This document shows positions 16,258-24,475 of a stretch of 24,475 nt of DNA, piece by piece (position 1 is the first letter of the stretch; each line of letters opens with the position of its first letter). The notes under the pieces were generated by a model, which was not told the DNA's origin, searched no databases, and saw nothing but the letters and a program-made list of their open reading frames with translations. Source of the stretch: Bacteroides sp. CAG:443 (GTDB lineage Bacteria > Bacteroidota > Bacteroidia > Bacteroidales > Bacteroidaceae); contig FR887811.1 of NCBI GenBank assembly GCA_000432735.1, positions 1 to 24,475 on the forward strand, given 5' to 3'. The translations under genes and the position numbers were made by a program.

Positions 16258-19200
16258 ATGAAACGGATTATCTTAATTACAGCGTGCTTATTACTATCGT
16301 TTTTCTTTCCGCTACAAGCCCAAATCTTTGAATACATCAACATGGAGAATGGACTCAGCAGTCGAAGAGTCTTATCTATACAGCAGGACAAACAAAACTA
16401 TATTTGGATTCTTACCCATAAAGGACTGGACCGATACAACGGAAAACAGTTCAAGCACTATCTGCTCCGTCATCAGAAGACAGCTATCAGTTTCTACCCG
16501 AATCTGAATTATCTCTATGCAGATAAAGACAGTAACATTTGGGAAGCTGGTAAAGACGGGCTTATATTCCGGTACGACGAACCCACGGATTCTTTTCAAC
16601 TCGTCTTCGACTTCAAGACAAAGTATCCCGAAATGAAGAAGACTCCCATTTCCAACGTATATATGGATATGAAGTCTAATTTCTGGCTGTGCGCAGGTTC
16701 CAGACAGTATATATACAATCATTTCACAGGTAAAAGTTTTCAGCTGGTACCTGGCATTCAGGATAATATCGTCAGCATCACTCAGGCTGAAGGAAACAAA
16801 TACTATCTTGCTTCCGAACACCGGCTATATGAGGCGCAACTCGTCAACGAACAATTGTCATCCATAAAGGCCATCAAACTGGAGGATGTATACCTCATTG
16901 ATTACATTTATTACAACAAGCCTTCCAAACAGCTAGTAGTCAACACACTGCTGGACAAGCTTTTTATATACGACACACAAAACCAGCAAATCAGCAACAC
17001 GGGCAATACTATGAGAGATATCGGCATAAACAAAATTATTCCGAGTAAAAAAGAGAAAAATGTACTGCTCATTGCAACAGATGGCGATGGAGTATACAAG
17101 CTAGACCTCAACCGGAAAACACTGGCTCATTTCCTACAGGAAGATACCCGCCGTCCCAATAAGATGAACGGCAGCATTGTCAAAGATATCTACATGGATA
17201 ATGCCAACCGAATCTGGAATGTCATCTATCCCACCGGAATCACTATTTATACCGAAAAATATCCCGCGTACGAATGGTTCATGCACTCGGCCAATTATAC
17301 AAACTCGTTAATAAATAACTGTATAAACGGCATCATGGAAGATTCTGAAGGTGACTCATGGTATGCTACGAGTGACGGAGTATGTTATTTTGATGTCAGT
17401 GAAAACAAATGGGTTAATTTCTATTCATCGCATACCCCCAATGCAGACCAGAGCGAAAACCATATCTTTATTTCTTTGTGCGAAAGCAGTCCGGGTATCA
17501 TCTTGGCAGGCGGCTACATGTCCGGCATCTACAAGATAGACAAGAAAAAACGTGAAGTAACATTCTTCCAGCAGAAAGATATCCGGCAGGGAGAAGGTCC
17601 CGATAAATATATCCGTAGCATTTATCGCGACAATGAAGGGTTTATCTGGATTGGAGGATTCTATCGCCTGAAGTCCTACAACCTCGCTACCAAAGAGATA
17701 AGCGAGTACAACGTCGGGTATCCTATCACTTATATTACCCAGAAAGACGAACATTCTTTATGGGTAGGAACCATCAACGGACTGTTTGTCTTCGACAAGC
17801 AGAAGAATAAGGTCATGCCGTTTGATACAAATTTCGATATTCAATGTATCAATATGGTATACAATGATCCGTCGGGGAAATATTCTTATTTCGGAACTTA
17901 TGGCAATGGACTCTTCATATATGATAACCACACCAAACAGGTTACCCGGTATTATGATGAAAACTGCGGCCTCATCAGTAACAACATTTACAGCATCGTG
18001 CCCGACCGGAACGGAAATCTTTATCTCGGTACAGAAAACGGACTGTCTTTTTTCGACATCAAGGCCGATACATTTACCAACTGGACCAAAGAACAGGGAT
18101 TACTGGCTGCCAGCTTCAATCCCAACGCGGCGATACGTACACGCGACGGTCACATGATTTTTGGAAGCAATGAAGGAGTCATCGTACTGCCCGACAGCAT
18201 CCAGTTGCCAAAAACATTTACCAGCCAGATGATATTCTCCGACCTGAGTATCATGTACCGCACTGTACATCCGGGAGAAAAGGGCTCACCGCTCACACAA
18301 CCGCTGAACCAGACTTCTCGTATAGAACTGGATTACGACCAGAATACATTCTCGATGAATGTTTCATCCATCAATTTCGATAATCCGTCCAATATCATGT
18401 ACAGCTGGAAACTGGAGGGATTTTACGATCACTGGACTCCTCCCTCGAGAGACAATCTGATAAGATACACCAACTTATCACCGGGCAATTACACCCTTCA
18501 CGTCCGTGCCATCTTAATGGATAACCACCAAGTGCTGGAAGAGCGGGAAATACAGATTATGATAGGCCGACCTATCTGGATGACATTCTGGGCATTTTTA
18601 TTTTATGCTTTGATTATCGTCGGCATAAGCTATGCCATCATGCGATACCAGATGATACGCCGCGACAAACAAATATCGCAGGCCAAAATCAATTTCTTCA
18701 TGCAGACGGCACACGATATACGTACTCCGCTGACTCTGATCAAAGCGCCTTTGGGGGAAATTCTGAAAAACGAGCAGTTAACGGAACAGGGAAATGCTAA
18801 CCTGAACCTTGCCATTCAAAGTACGGACAATCTTTCCGAACTGGCAAACAACCTCATGAATTTCCAAAAAGAAGAACTGTATAGTTCTCGCATTCTGGTA
18901 ACTCGACATGAACTGAACCAGTATATACAAAGCTATATGCAGCAATTCAAGGCTTATGCCGAGCAAAAGGGTATAGATTTTCAGTATCAAAGCGATTTCA
19001 GCAGTCTGGAAGTATGGATCGACCAGAACAAGATTGATTCTATCCTACAGAACCTGTTAAGCAATGCGTTGAAATATACGCCTAAGGGGGGAAATGTAAC
19101 CATAGAAGCCGGCTACAACAAAAGCCGCTGGACCCTGATTATAAAAGATACCGGCATCGGCATCCCGAAAGAGGATCAGAAAAAGTTATTCAAATTTCTG

Positions 19201-20238
19201 TTCCGGGGAAAGAATGCCACCAATCAACTGATAACAGGTTCCGGTGTAGGCATGCTGCTCACATACCGGTTAATCAAGAACCATGAAGGCAAGATCAGCT
19301 TCACCAGTACGGAAAATGTAGGTACCACGTTCCAGCTGAGTTTCCCTATCCGGAGCGAACACTACCAGTACCGCAACGAGGAATACAACAGCAACGTAGC
19401 TCCAGTGCTGCTGCAAGATGGCATTTCTCCTGTCATGCCGGTCGTGGAACAGCCTCTGGTAACTGCCCGTCCCGACAGTCCGCGCATCCTGATAGTGGAA
19501 GATAATGCCAGTCTTCGCCTGTTCCTGATGAAAAGCCTGTCGGACACCTATCAGGTAGAGGGAGCAGAAAACGGGCAGGAAGCCATCGACAAGATAAAAA
19601 TCCAGCAGCCCGACCTGATCATATCGGACGTGATGATGTCTGTCATGGATGGAGAAACCATGTGCCGTACCCTGAAATCGGATATTGAAACCAGCCATAT
19701 TCCGATTATACTGCTTACAGCTCTGGGAGATAAAAAAGATATCCTGCGTGGTTTGGAAACCAAAGCCGACATGTATATTGTCAAGCCATTCGACCTGATG
19801 GTGCTGAAGGCAAACATCAGCAACATCCTGGAGAACCGTGAAATCATACGCAAGAAGCTGCAACAGGCCTCGGTGAGCCCTGAAGCTCCAACCGAGGAGA
19901 TAGCCATGCCGACCAATCTGGATAACGAATTTATGCAGAAAGTAACGACGCTGGTCAAGGAAAATCTGGGAAAAGACCTTACGGTAGATACCCTCTGTGC
20001 AGGAATGAACATGAGCCGTACCAGTTTTTACAATAAGATAAAGGCTTTGACAGGCATGGCTCCCAATGATTTCATACGGAATATACGCATGCAGGAAGCA
20101 GCTACTTTGCTCCGAAGCCAGAAATATACCGTAGCCGAAGTAGCCGACATGATGGGATTTGCCGATCCGAAGTATTTCACCGATACATTCAAGAAATTTT
20201 ACGGCGTACCGCCCAGCATCTATAAGAAAAGTGAATAA
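16258..20238 (+). CDS. Hybrid two-component system sensor/regulator (HTCS)
   Basis: A 1326-residue one-protein signalling system. Parts in order: signal peptide (MKRIILITACLLLSFFFPLQ); about thirteen propeller repeats of the Reg_prop kind (IWILTHKGLDRYNG, LWVGTINGLFVFD, LYLGTENGLSFFD) building two periplasmic beta-propellers to about residue 660; a Y_Y_Y domain (about 689-770); one membrane helix (about 773-795); a histidine kinase with His819 in AHDIRTPLTLIKAPL; an ATPase with NLLSNALKYTP (N box from 932) and DTGIGIP; a receiver (from 1076) with phospho-acceptor Asp1124 in ISDVMMS and KPF; and an AraC-type DNA-binding end (about 1228-1322). I chose the ATG at 16258 for the signal peptide and promoter. 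Such proteins usually control nearby polysaccharide genes, but none are near. Its ligand is unknown. Confidence 0.95.
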   Translation: MKRIILITACLLLSFFFPLQAQIFEYINMENGLSSRRVLSIQQDKQNYIWILTHKGLDRYNGKQFKHYLLRHQKTAISFYPNLNYLYADKDSNIWEAGKDGLIFRYDEPTDSFQLVFDFKTKYPEMKKTPISNVYMDMKSNFWLCAGSRQYIYNHFTGKSFQLVPGIQDNIVSITQAEGNKYYLASEHRLYEAQLVNEQLSSIKAIKLEDVYLIDYIYYNKPSKQLVVNTLLDKLFIYDTQNQQISNTGNTMRDIGINKIIPSKKEKNVLLIATDGDGVYKLDLNRKTLAHFLQEDTRRPNKMNGSIVKDIYMDNANRIWNVIYPTGITIYTEKYPAYEWFMHSANYTNSLINNCINGIMEDSEGDSWYATSDGVCYFDVSENKWVNFYSSHTPNADQSENHIFISLCESSPGIILAGGYMSGIYKIDKKKREVTFFQQKDIRQGEGPDKYIRSIYRDNEGFIWIGGFYRLKSYNLATKEISEYNVGYPITYITQKDEHSLWVGTINGLFVFDKQKNKVMPFDTNFDIQCINMVYNDPSGKYSYFGTYGNGLFIYDNHTKQVTRYYDENCGLISNNIYSIVPDRNGNLYLGTENGLSFFDIKADTFTNWTKEQGLLAASFNPNAAIRTRDGHMIFGSNEGVIVLPDSIQLPKTFTSQMIFSDLSIMYRTVHPGEKGSPLTQPLNQTSRIELDYDQNTFSMNVSSINFDNPSNIMYSWKLEGFYDHWTPPSRDNLIRYTNLSPGNYTLHVRAILMDNHQVLEEREIQIMIGRPIWMTFWAFLFYALIIVGISYAIMRYQMIRRDKQISQAKINFFMQTAHDIRTPLTLIKAPLGEILKNEQLTEQGNANLNLAIQSTDNLSELANNLMNFQKEELYSSRILVTRHELNQYIQSYMQQFKAYAEQKGIDFQYQSDFSSLEVWIDQNKIDSILQNLLSNALKYTPKGGNVTIEAGYNKSRWTLIIKDTGIGIPKEDQKKLFKFLFRGKNATNQLITGSGVGMLLTYRLIKNHEGKISFTSTENVGTTFQLSFPIRSEHYQYRNEEYNSNVAPVLLQDGISPVMPVVEQPLVTARPDSPRILIVEDNASLRLFLMKSLSDTYQVEGAENGQEAIDKIKIQQPDLIISDVMMSVMDGETMCRTLKSDIETSHIPIILLTALGDKKDILRGLETKADMYIVKPFDLMVLKANISNILENREIIRKKLQQASVSPEAPTEEIAMPTNLDNEFMQKVTTLVKENLGKDLTVDTLCAGMNMSRTSFYNKIKALTGMAPNDFIRNIRMQEAATLLRSQKYTVAEVADMMGFADPKYFTDTFKKFYGVPPSIYKKSE

Positions 20239-20257
20239 TGAACAATAATAAGAAACA

Positions 20258-20824
20258 ATGAATTTTTACATCAAATCATTTCTGATCTTTACCCGAATCG
20301 GAGCCTTTACCATTGGCGGGGGATATGCCATGGTACCTCTGATAGAAAATGAACTGGTAGACAAGAGAAAATGGATTTCAAGAGAAGATTTTCTCGATTT
20401 AATGGCATTGGCCCAAACCGTTCCCGGAATTTTTGCTGTCAATATTGCCATCTTTATCGGATACAAACTGAGAAAATTCTGGGGAGCATTCTGGATGGCT
20501 TTAGGTACGATTCTGCCTTCTTTTGTCATCATGCTTGCCATAGCCCTGTTCTTCCAGCAGTTCAAGCATATTCCGACAGTAGAGAATATTTTCAAAGGCA
20601 TCCGTCCGGCCGTAGTAGCACTGATAGCCGCGCCGACATTCAAAATGGCAAAATCGGCCAAAATCAACCGGTATAATTTCTGGATTCCGTGTGTTTCTGC
20701 ATTGCTTATCTGGCTGCTCGACTTCTCTCCTATCTATGTCATCATATTAAGTGGAGTGGGCGGCTATCTGTATGGACGATATAAAGACAAACAAAACGTA
20801 AACGAAGAAAACAAACAGTCATGA
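20258..20824 (+). CDS. Chromate transporter family protein, first half
   Basis: A 188-residue inner-membrane protein covering one half of the two-fold ChrA transporter. The marker TIGGGYAM is at residues 18-25 and AQTVPGIFAVNIAIFIGY at 52-69; the C-terminal half is hydrophobic. Full ChrA proteins are about 400 residues and are made of two such halves; here they are separate genes, the short-chain CHR type. It starts 19 bases after the HTCS stop with no hairpin between, and overlaps the next gene by four bases (ATGA). Members export chromate or take part in other anion movement; the natural substrate in an anaerobe is uncertain. Confidence 0.9.
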   Translation: MNFYIKSFLIFTRIGAFTIGGGYAMVPLIENELVDKRKWISREDFLDLMALAQTVPGIFAVNIAIFIGYKLRKFWGAFWMALGTILPSFVIMLAIALFFQQFKHIPTVENIFKGIRPAVVALIAAPTFKMAKSAKINRYNFWIPCVSALLIWLLDFSPIYVIILSGVGGYLYGRYKDKQNVNEENKQS

Positions 20825-21405
20825 TATTCTTACAACTATTCTATACATTTTTCAAGATCGGACTCTTCGGTTTCGGAGGAGGATACGCCATGATCTCCAT
20901 GATTCAAGGAGAAGTCGTTACACGCCACGAGTGGCTCAGTTCCACAGAATTTACCGATATCATCGCTATCAGCCAGATGACTCCCGGACCTATCGGAATC
21001 AACTCGGCTACATACGTAGGATATTCGGCTGTTGTAAACGCAGGATACTCTCATGCCATCGGCATTTTAGGATCTACCGTCGCTACCGTTTCGGTAGTAC
21101 TGCCGTCGTTTATCCTGATGGTATTGATCAGTAAGTTCTTTTTGAAATATCAGAAGCATCCGATCATTGCTTCCGTGTTCAAGGGATTACGTCCGGGGGT
21201 AGTCGGACTGCTGGCAGCCGCTGCACTGGTTCTGATGAACGGAGAGAACTTCGGTACTTACAACTGGCAGATTCTGACGAGTATCTTACTTTTTGCCGGA
21301 ACATTCATCGCCTCCTACCGCTACAAAGTCAATCCCATTCTCTTGATTGTAATCTGCGGTTTCATCGGCTATATCACATTCGGTTATATTCTTACCCCAC
21401 AATAA
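20821..21405 (+). CDS. Chromate transporter family protein, second half
   Basis: A 194-residue partner of the previous gene, expected to pair with it in the membrane in opposite orientation. The same signatures recur: GFGGGYAM (17-24) and SQMTPGPIGINSATYVGY (51-68), the form typical of the other half of the pair. Several hydrophobic helices follow. Its ATG overlaps the stop of the upstream gene (ATGA), which points to translational coupling and a fixed stoichiometry. A terminator-like hairpin follows at 21423. Confidence 0.9.
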   Translation: MIFLQLFYTFFKIGLFGFGGGYAMISMIQGEVVTRHEWLSSTEFTDIIAISQMTPGPIGINSATYVGYSAVVNAGYSHAIGILGSTVATVSVVLPSFILMVLISKFFLKYQKHPIIASVFKGLRPGVVGLLAAAALVLMNGENFGTYNWQILTSILLFAGTFIASYRYKVNPILLIVICGFIGYITFGYILTPQ

Positions 21406-21422
21406 TCTGAAAAGATTCCAAG

Positions 21423-21510
21423 TGTCGGCAGATATACTTTTCACCAAAGCCTCAACATATTTTCTTCTAGACATAAGGTTCTGGTGAAAAGTCCATGCCG
21501 ACATTTTTTT
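21423..21510 (+). terminator. Two-part hairpin after the chromate genes
   Basis: TGTCGGCA (21423-21430) and ACTTTTCACCA (21436-21446) are matched in reverse order by TGGTGAAAAGT (21482-21492) and TGCCGACA (21496-21503). The two stem parts are separated by an unequal internal bulge of 5 and 3 bases, and the loop is 35 bases. A run of seven T follows (21504-21510). This fits a terminator for the plus-strand genes, though the shape is unusually long. Confidence 0.7.
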
Positions 21511-21565
21511 ATTTTTTGTACAAATCCTGAAATTTTTTGTACAAAATTTCCAAAAACATGCCGAC
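21494..21565. repeat. Short repeated motifs beside the hairpin
   Basis: CATGCCGAC occurs at 21494-21502 and 21557-21565. Between them ATTTTTTGTACAAA occurs twice (21511-21524 and 21532-21545), each with the palindrome TTTGTACAAA. The block looks like an arranged, not random, intergenic element. It could be a dispersed Bacteroides repeat or a protein-binding site. No coding role is supported. Confidence 0.55.
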
Positions 21566-21627
21566 GTTTTTTCCGACTTTCGCCAATACATTGGGAAAGA
21601 TTTTACCGTAGCCGAAGAAGATATTTC

Positions 21628-22659
21628 TTATGCCTGAATCGCCAGCATTGGAGAGGTGAGCAAAGATTCAAAGGAAGAATAAACCTCGGAAGCCGTCCCG
21701 ACCGTAAGTACCAACCGGTTCGCAGCCTGCACATCGAGCATCGGCAAGCCCGGTTTTCGGTCTGTTCCGGAACATTCCAGACACAAATACCCGTTACGGT
21801 TCATCGCGTTCTGTGTCCAGTGACGCAAGGTTTCATCCCAAGCATTCAGGTAAATACACTTGCTTCCTTTCACGGCAGGAGAATAAATGCCATGCATCGA
21901 ATCGAAGCGAATGTCTTCGTGCGGAAAAAGGTGATCCATCTTATGAGCCAGTATCAAGTCCTCAGTCACCCCGCAAGTCAATCCTTCTCCCTTCTTCATC
22001 AGCCACAATCTGTCACCAAGTACCAGTGCCTGCTCAATGTCGTGAGTAGACATCAGGATAGCGCGCTGTTCTTCCGAAGCAAGCCGGTGAAGCAACGTCA
22101 TGATTTCAATGCGACTGACCACATCGAGAAAAGCGGTCGGTTCATCGAGCAATATCAACGGACACTCCTGCACCAGCGCTTTGGCTATCATTACTTTCTG
22201 ACGCTCTCCGTCCGACAGTTCCGCCGTATATTTCGAAGCCTTGTCGTCTATGCCGACAGCCCGCAAAGCATGGTCGATTTTCTCATTATCTTCCCGGCTT
22301 AACCGTCCGAAGAATCCCGTATGCGGCTGGCGTCCCAAAGCCACAAGTTCCCGTACCGACAATCCCCCCGCCTGCGTCTTGTCGGTCAGCACAATCCCTA
22401 TGGCACGCGAACGCTCCTTGGGAGAATAACCGGAAAGCGCTCTGCCGAGCAGAAAAATATCTCCTGCCAACGGCGACTGTACGGCAGCCAATGTACGAAG
22501 GAGTGTAGATTTTCCGGCCCCGTTTGCTCCCAGCAGACACGTCAGTTCTCCACGGCACAAACGAAAATTCAAATTGCGGTGTACCACTTCCTCCCGTTTT
22601 CCATGACGATAACCGATGGTGAGGTTCTTCCCTTCTATGACAACAGATTTCGAATCCAT
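21628..22659 (-). CDS. ABC transporter ATPase, iron-siderophore/cobalamin type, extended
   Basis: A 343-residue ATPase that drives the FecCD permease encoded just upstream. Walker A is GANGAGKST (44-52), the signature is LSDGERQ (148-154), Walker B is LILLDEPTAFLD (168-179) and the switch histidine is His206 in STHD. An ABC subunit of this family normally ends near residue 255; here about 90 more follow (PAVKGSKCIYLNAWDETLRH, then NAMNRNGYLCLEC), a C-terminal extension of unknown role. The frame is open to 22698, overlapping the permease gene, but the ATG at 22659, 4 bases past its stop, gives the normal N-terminus. Substrate (iron complex, heme or B12) cannot be told from sequence. Confidence 0.9.
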   Translation of the reverse strand: MDSKSVVIEGKNLTIGYRHGKREEVVHRNLNFRLCRGELTCLLGANGAGKSTLLRTLAAVQSPLAGDIFLLGRALSGYSPKERSRAIGIVLTDKTQAGGLSVRELVALGRQPHTGFFGRLSREDNEKIDHALRAVGIDDKASKYTAELSDGERQKVMIAKALVQECPLILLDEPTAFLDVVSRIEIMTLLHRLASEEQRAILMSTHDIEQALVLGDRLWLMKKGEGLTCGVTEDLILAHKMDHLFPHEDIRFDSMHGIYSPAVKGSKCIYLNAWDETLRHWTQNAMNRNGYLCLECSGTDRKPGLPMLDVQAANRLVLTVGTASEVYSSFESLLTSPMLAIQA

Positions 22660-22663
22660 GCTT

Positions 22664-23698
22664 TCAATTAAAATATTGTATCTTCCGCTGGTTGACAATC
22701 ACATAAATAATGACCGGAGCCCCTAGCAGAGGTGTTACGGCATTGAGCGGAATAATACCCGCCTCCCCCGGCAAAATGCAAATCAGATTACACAATAATG
22801 CAACGGCACTACCTGTAAGCAGGGTAACCGGCATGAGTGAATTATGATTCGAGGTACCCAGCATCAGTCGTGCCATGTGAGGCACCGCCAGCCCGATAAA
22901 GGCAACCGGACCACAAAAGGCAGTCGTGACAGCGGTAAGCAGACCGGTAGCAAGCAACAGCCAGTTACGGATGCGACGTATATTGATTCCTAAATTCTCC
23001 GCATAACGAGTACCCAGCAGCAAAGCATTAAGAGGCTTTATCAATAAAATAGCAACCAGCAGTCCCAACAATGTCACAATAGAAAAACCGGGAAGCTGTG
23101 CCATCGAGACACCGCCAAAGTTTCCCATTCCCCAGATTACAAAGGAATGAACTCCTTCGGCCGTAGAAAAAAAGTTGAGCAAGGAAATCACCGACGATAC
23201 GACATAACCTATCATAATTCCGGCAATGAGCAACATCACATTATTCTTTATCACAACCGACAGGAACATGATGACTGCCATGACCAATACAGCACCGGCA
23301 AAAGCACCGGCAACCACAGAGAGGAAACCGGAAAGTGCAAATTCTCCGGCAACAATACTTCCTCCCCCAGCCAGCAAGACCAGCGCGACTCCCAGACTGG
23401 CTCCCGAACTGATTCCCAAAATGGAAGAGTCGGCAAGCGGATTGCTGAATACCGTCTGAAGCATCAGTCCCGAAGCAGAAAGCGCTGCTCCACAAAGCAA
23501 AGCCGTTATACACTGAGGTACGCGTGATTCCCAGACGATGAACTGCCAGCTTTCCTTTTCCACCTCGCCACCAAACAAGATGTTTCCTACAGCCTTCAGC
23601 GGAATATCTACCGAACCGAAGGCCAAGTTTGCTGCCATGAGCACCACAATGATTCCTGCGAGTGCACAGCCATATATATACCCCTTATTTGCTTTCAT
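22664..23698 (-). CDS. FecCD family ABC transporter permease
   Basis: A permease of about 344 residues with some ten hydrophobic helices, the inner-membrane channel for iron-siderophore, heme or cobalamin uptake. Family signatures are clear: ESRVPQCITALLCGAALSAS, then VFSNPLADSSILGISSGASL, and near the end GPVAFIGLAVPHMARLM, where the ATPase contacts it. I use the ATG at 23698. A GTG at 23719 overlaps the upstream stop as GTGA, is also open, and would add seven residues (coupled translation); the choice is not settled. It lies between the binding-protein and ATPase genes of one operon. Confidence 0.92.
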   Translation of the reverse strand: MKANKGYIYGCALAGIIVVLMAANLAFGSVDIPLKAVGNILFGGEVEKESWQFIVWESRVPQCITALLCGAALSASGLMLQTVFSNPLADSSILGISSGASLGVALVLLAGGGSIVAGEFALSGFLSVVAGAFAGAVLVMAVIMFLSVVIKNNVMLLIAGIMIGYVVSSVISLLNFFSTAEGVHSFVIWGMGNFGGVSMAQLPGFSIVTLLGLLVAILLIKPLNALLLGTRYAENLGINIRRIRNWLLLATGLLTAVTTAFCGPVAFIGLAVPHMARLMLGTSNHNSLMPVTLLTGSAVALLCNLICILPGEAGIIPLNAVTPLLGAPVIIYVIVNQRKIQYFN

Positions 23699-23715
23699 GT
23701 GTACCGATTTCTGCT

Positions 23716-24475
23716 TCACTCCACTAAATTAGTAAAATATCTGGGAGTATAGTCTTTCAAGACAGTGGGATGAAAGACCTTTACCAAATCTTCCAGCAGC
23801 AGTTCAGGATGGAAAGGTACTTCTTCATAAAATGGAATACGTCCCGTATTGCAACCATACACCTTTCGGTTACGGAACGCATCAAAATTAGCATACGGAG
23901 CATAATCGCTTTTCAGCTCCCGATACGTTTTGTCTACCTGCTGGTTATACTTTATCAACCAGTAATCGGCATGTTGTCCTTTGTCGAATACCGTTTCGAA
24001 AGCCAAAGCAGCCGAACCACTTTGCGGAATATCCGCAAAGATATAGCGTGCTCCGGCATCGGCATACACTTTAGCCATCGTACTGTTTCCTCCCGGCACA
24101 TACCAGGTTCCTCCAGTCTTCAGCTCTGTAATGACAGTCGGCTTGGGAGATATTTCCTTTACCTGATCACGAAGTGTAAGATACTTCCGCTCCACTTCGG
24201 CAAACAGCGAATCGGCCTCTTTCTCTTTACCGAACAACAACCCATAGAAACGTACCCATTCGGCACGTCCCAATGCCGAAGTTTCCATATAGTCGGCACA
24301 TTCCAAAATCGGCACGTTCAGCTTTTCTATCCGTCCATAGCCTCCACTGTTTTCATACGGCGAAAGCAAAATACCATCGGGATGCATGTCGATGACCTTT
24401 TCGATGTCCGGACTCATGCTGCTTCCTGCATTTGTTATTTCACCTTTCTGGCATCCTTCCTGTATGGCAGGAATG
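23716..24475 (-). CDS. ABC transporter substrate-binding protein, partial
   Basis: A periplasmic binding protein of the FepB/BtuF helical-backbone class, cut by the window edge. The first in-frame ATG in the window is at 24417, but the frame stays open for 19 more codons to the edge (ending ...ITNAGSS before MSPDIEKV), so the true N-terminus and signal peptide lie outside. Typical signs are SPDIEKVIDMHPDGILL (the 'P-D-x-I-L' strand), VPILECADYMET, and ITELKTGGTWYVPGGNST for the second lobe. It is the first gene of the uptake operon; its stop overlaps a possible GTG start of the permease. The substrate is unknown. Confidence 0.88.
   Translation of the reverse strand, partial: IPAIQEGCQKGEITNAGSSMSPDIEKVIDMHPDGILLSPYENSGGYGRIEKLNVPILECADYMETSALGRAEWVRFYGLLFGKEKEADSLFAEVERKYLTLRDQVKEISPKPTVITELKTGGTWYVPGGNSTMAKVYADAGARYIFADIPQSGSAALAFETVFDKGQHADYWLIKYNQQVDKTYRELKSDYAPYANFDAFRNRKVYGCNTGRIPFYEEVPFHPELLLEDLVKVFHPTVLKDYTPRYFTNLVE

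Noticed and set aside
19270..19863. 197-codon open frame on the minus strand inside the HTCS gene
   Set aside because: It is opposite the receiver domain, which is complete and conserved; no start signals or family likeness support it.
21286..21591. 101-codon minus-strand open frame across the intergenic element
   Set aside because: It overlaps the end of the second chromate gene and runs through the hairpin and repeats; the peptide reflects the repeats, not a protein.

Overview
The window looks like Bacteroides chromosome (phylum Bacteroidota). Three things point there: AT-rich intergenic DNA, sigma-ABfr type promoters (TTTG, about 19 bases, TAnnTTTG) instead of -35/-10 boxes with strong Shine-Dalgarno sites, and a gene set typical of the group (DUF4251, DUF4136, DUF3843 and DUF4924 proteins, a hybrid two-component system, split chromate transporters). 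I see no rRNA, tRNA, CRISPR array, transposase or phage gene. The window is mostly chromosomal core genes plus a few regulatory and transport units.

Left part (1-5.7 kb): a minus-strand envelope operon encodes a DUF4251 secreted protein, a DUF4136 lipoprotein and a small outer-membrane beta-barrel. A plus-strand group follows: a one-helix membrane protein of unknown function, an MFS exporter whose promoter nearly touches its start codon, and a DUF3843 protein. A perfect 15-bp hairpin separates this group from an 83-residue minus-strand gene that resembles only the C-terminal beta domain of a GH13 amylase and has its own well-formed promoter.

Middle (6.1-13.7 kb): a minus-strand operon runs LysE-type exporter, DUF4924, rfbD (dTDP-4-dehydrorhamnose reductase) and prfC (release factor 3). 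Divergent from it is the long single-chain purL (FGAM synthase), which ends in a strong terminator.

Right-centre (13.9-21.4 kb): a BlaI-type repressor sits behind three crowded palindromes that are its likely operators. It is followed by a BlaR1-like M56 metallopeptidase that lacks the penicillin-binding sensor domain and instead carries a carboxypeptidase-regulatory fold and a SusC/TonB-plug-like tail. Next is a full-length hybrid two-component regulator (two propellers, Y_Y_Y, histidine kinase, receiver, AraC helix-turn-helix). No SusC/SusD or glycoside hydrolase genes lie near it, and two half-size chromate transporter genes follow in the same direction with only a 19-base gap.

Right end (21.6-24.5 kb): a minus-strand ABC uptake operon of the iron-siderophore/heme/cobalamin type has its substrate-binding protein (cut by the window edge) first, then a FecCD permease, then an ATPase with a C-terminal extension of about 90 residues. 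Between it and the chromate genes lies a hairpin with nested and repeated motifs.

The best candidates for something under-described are the BlaI / M56-plug fusion pair with its triple operator, the HTCS-chromate arrangement, and the free-standing GH13 C-terminal domain gene.
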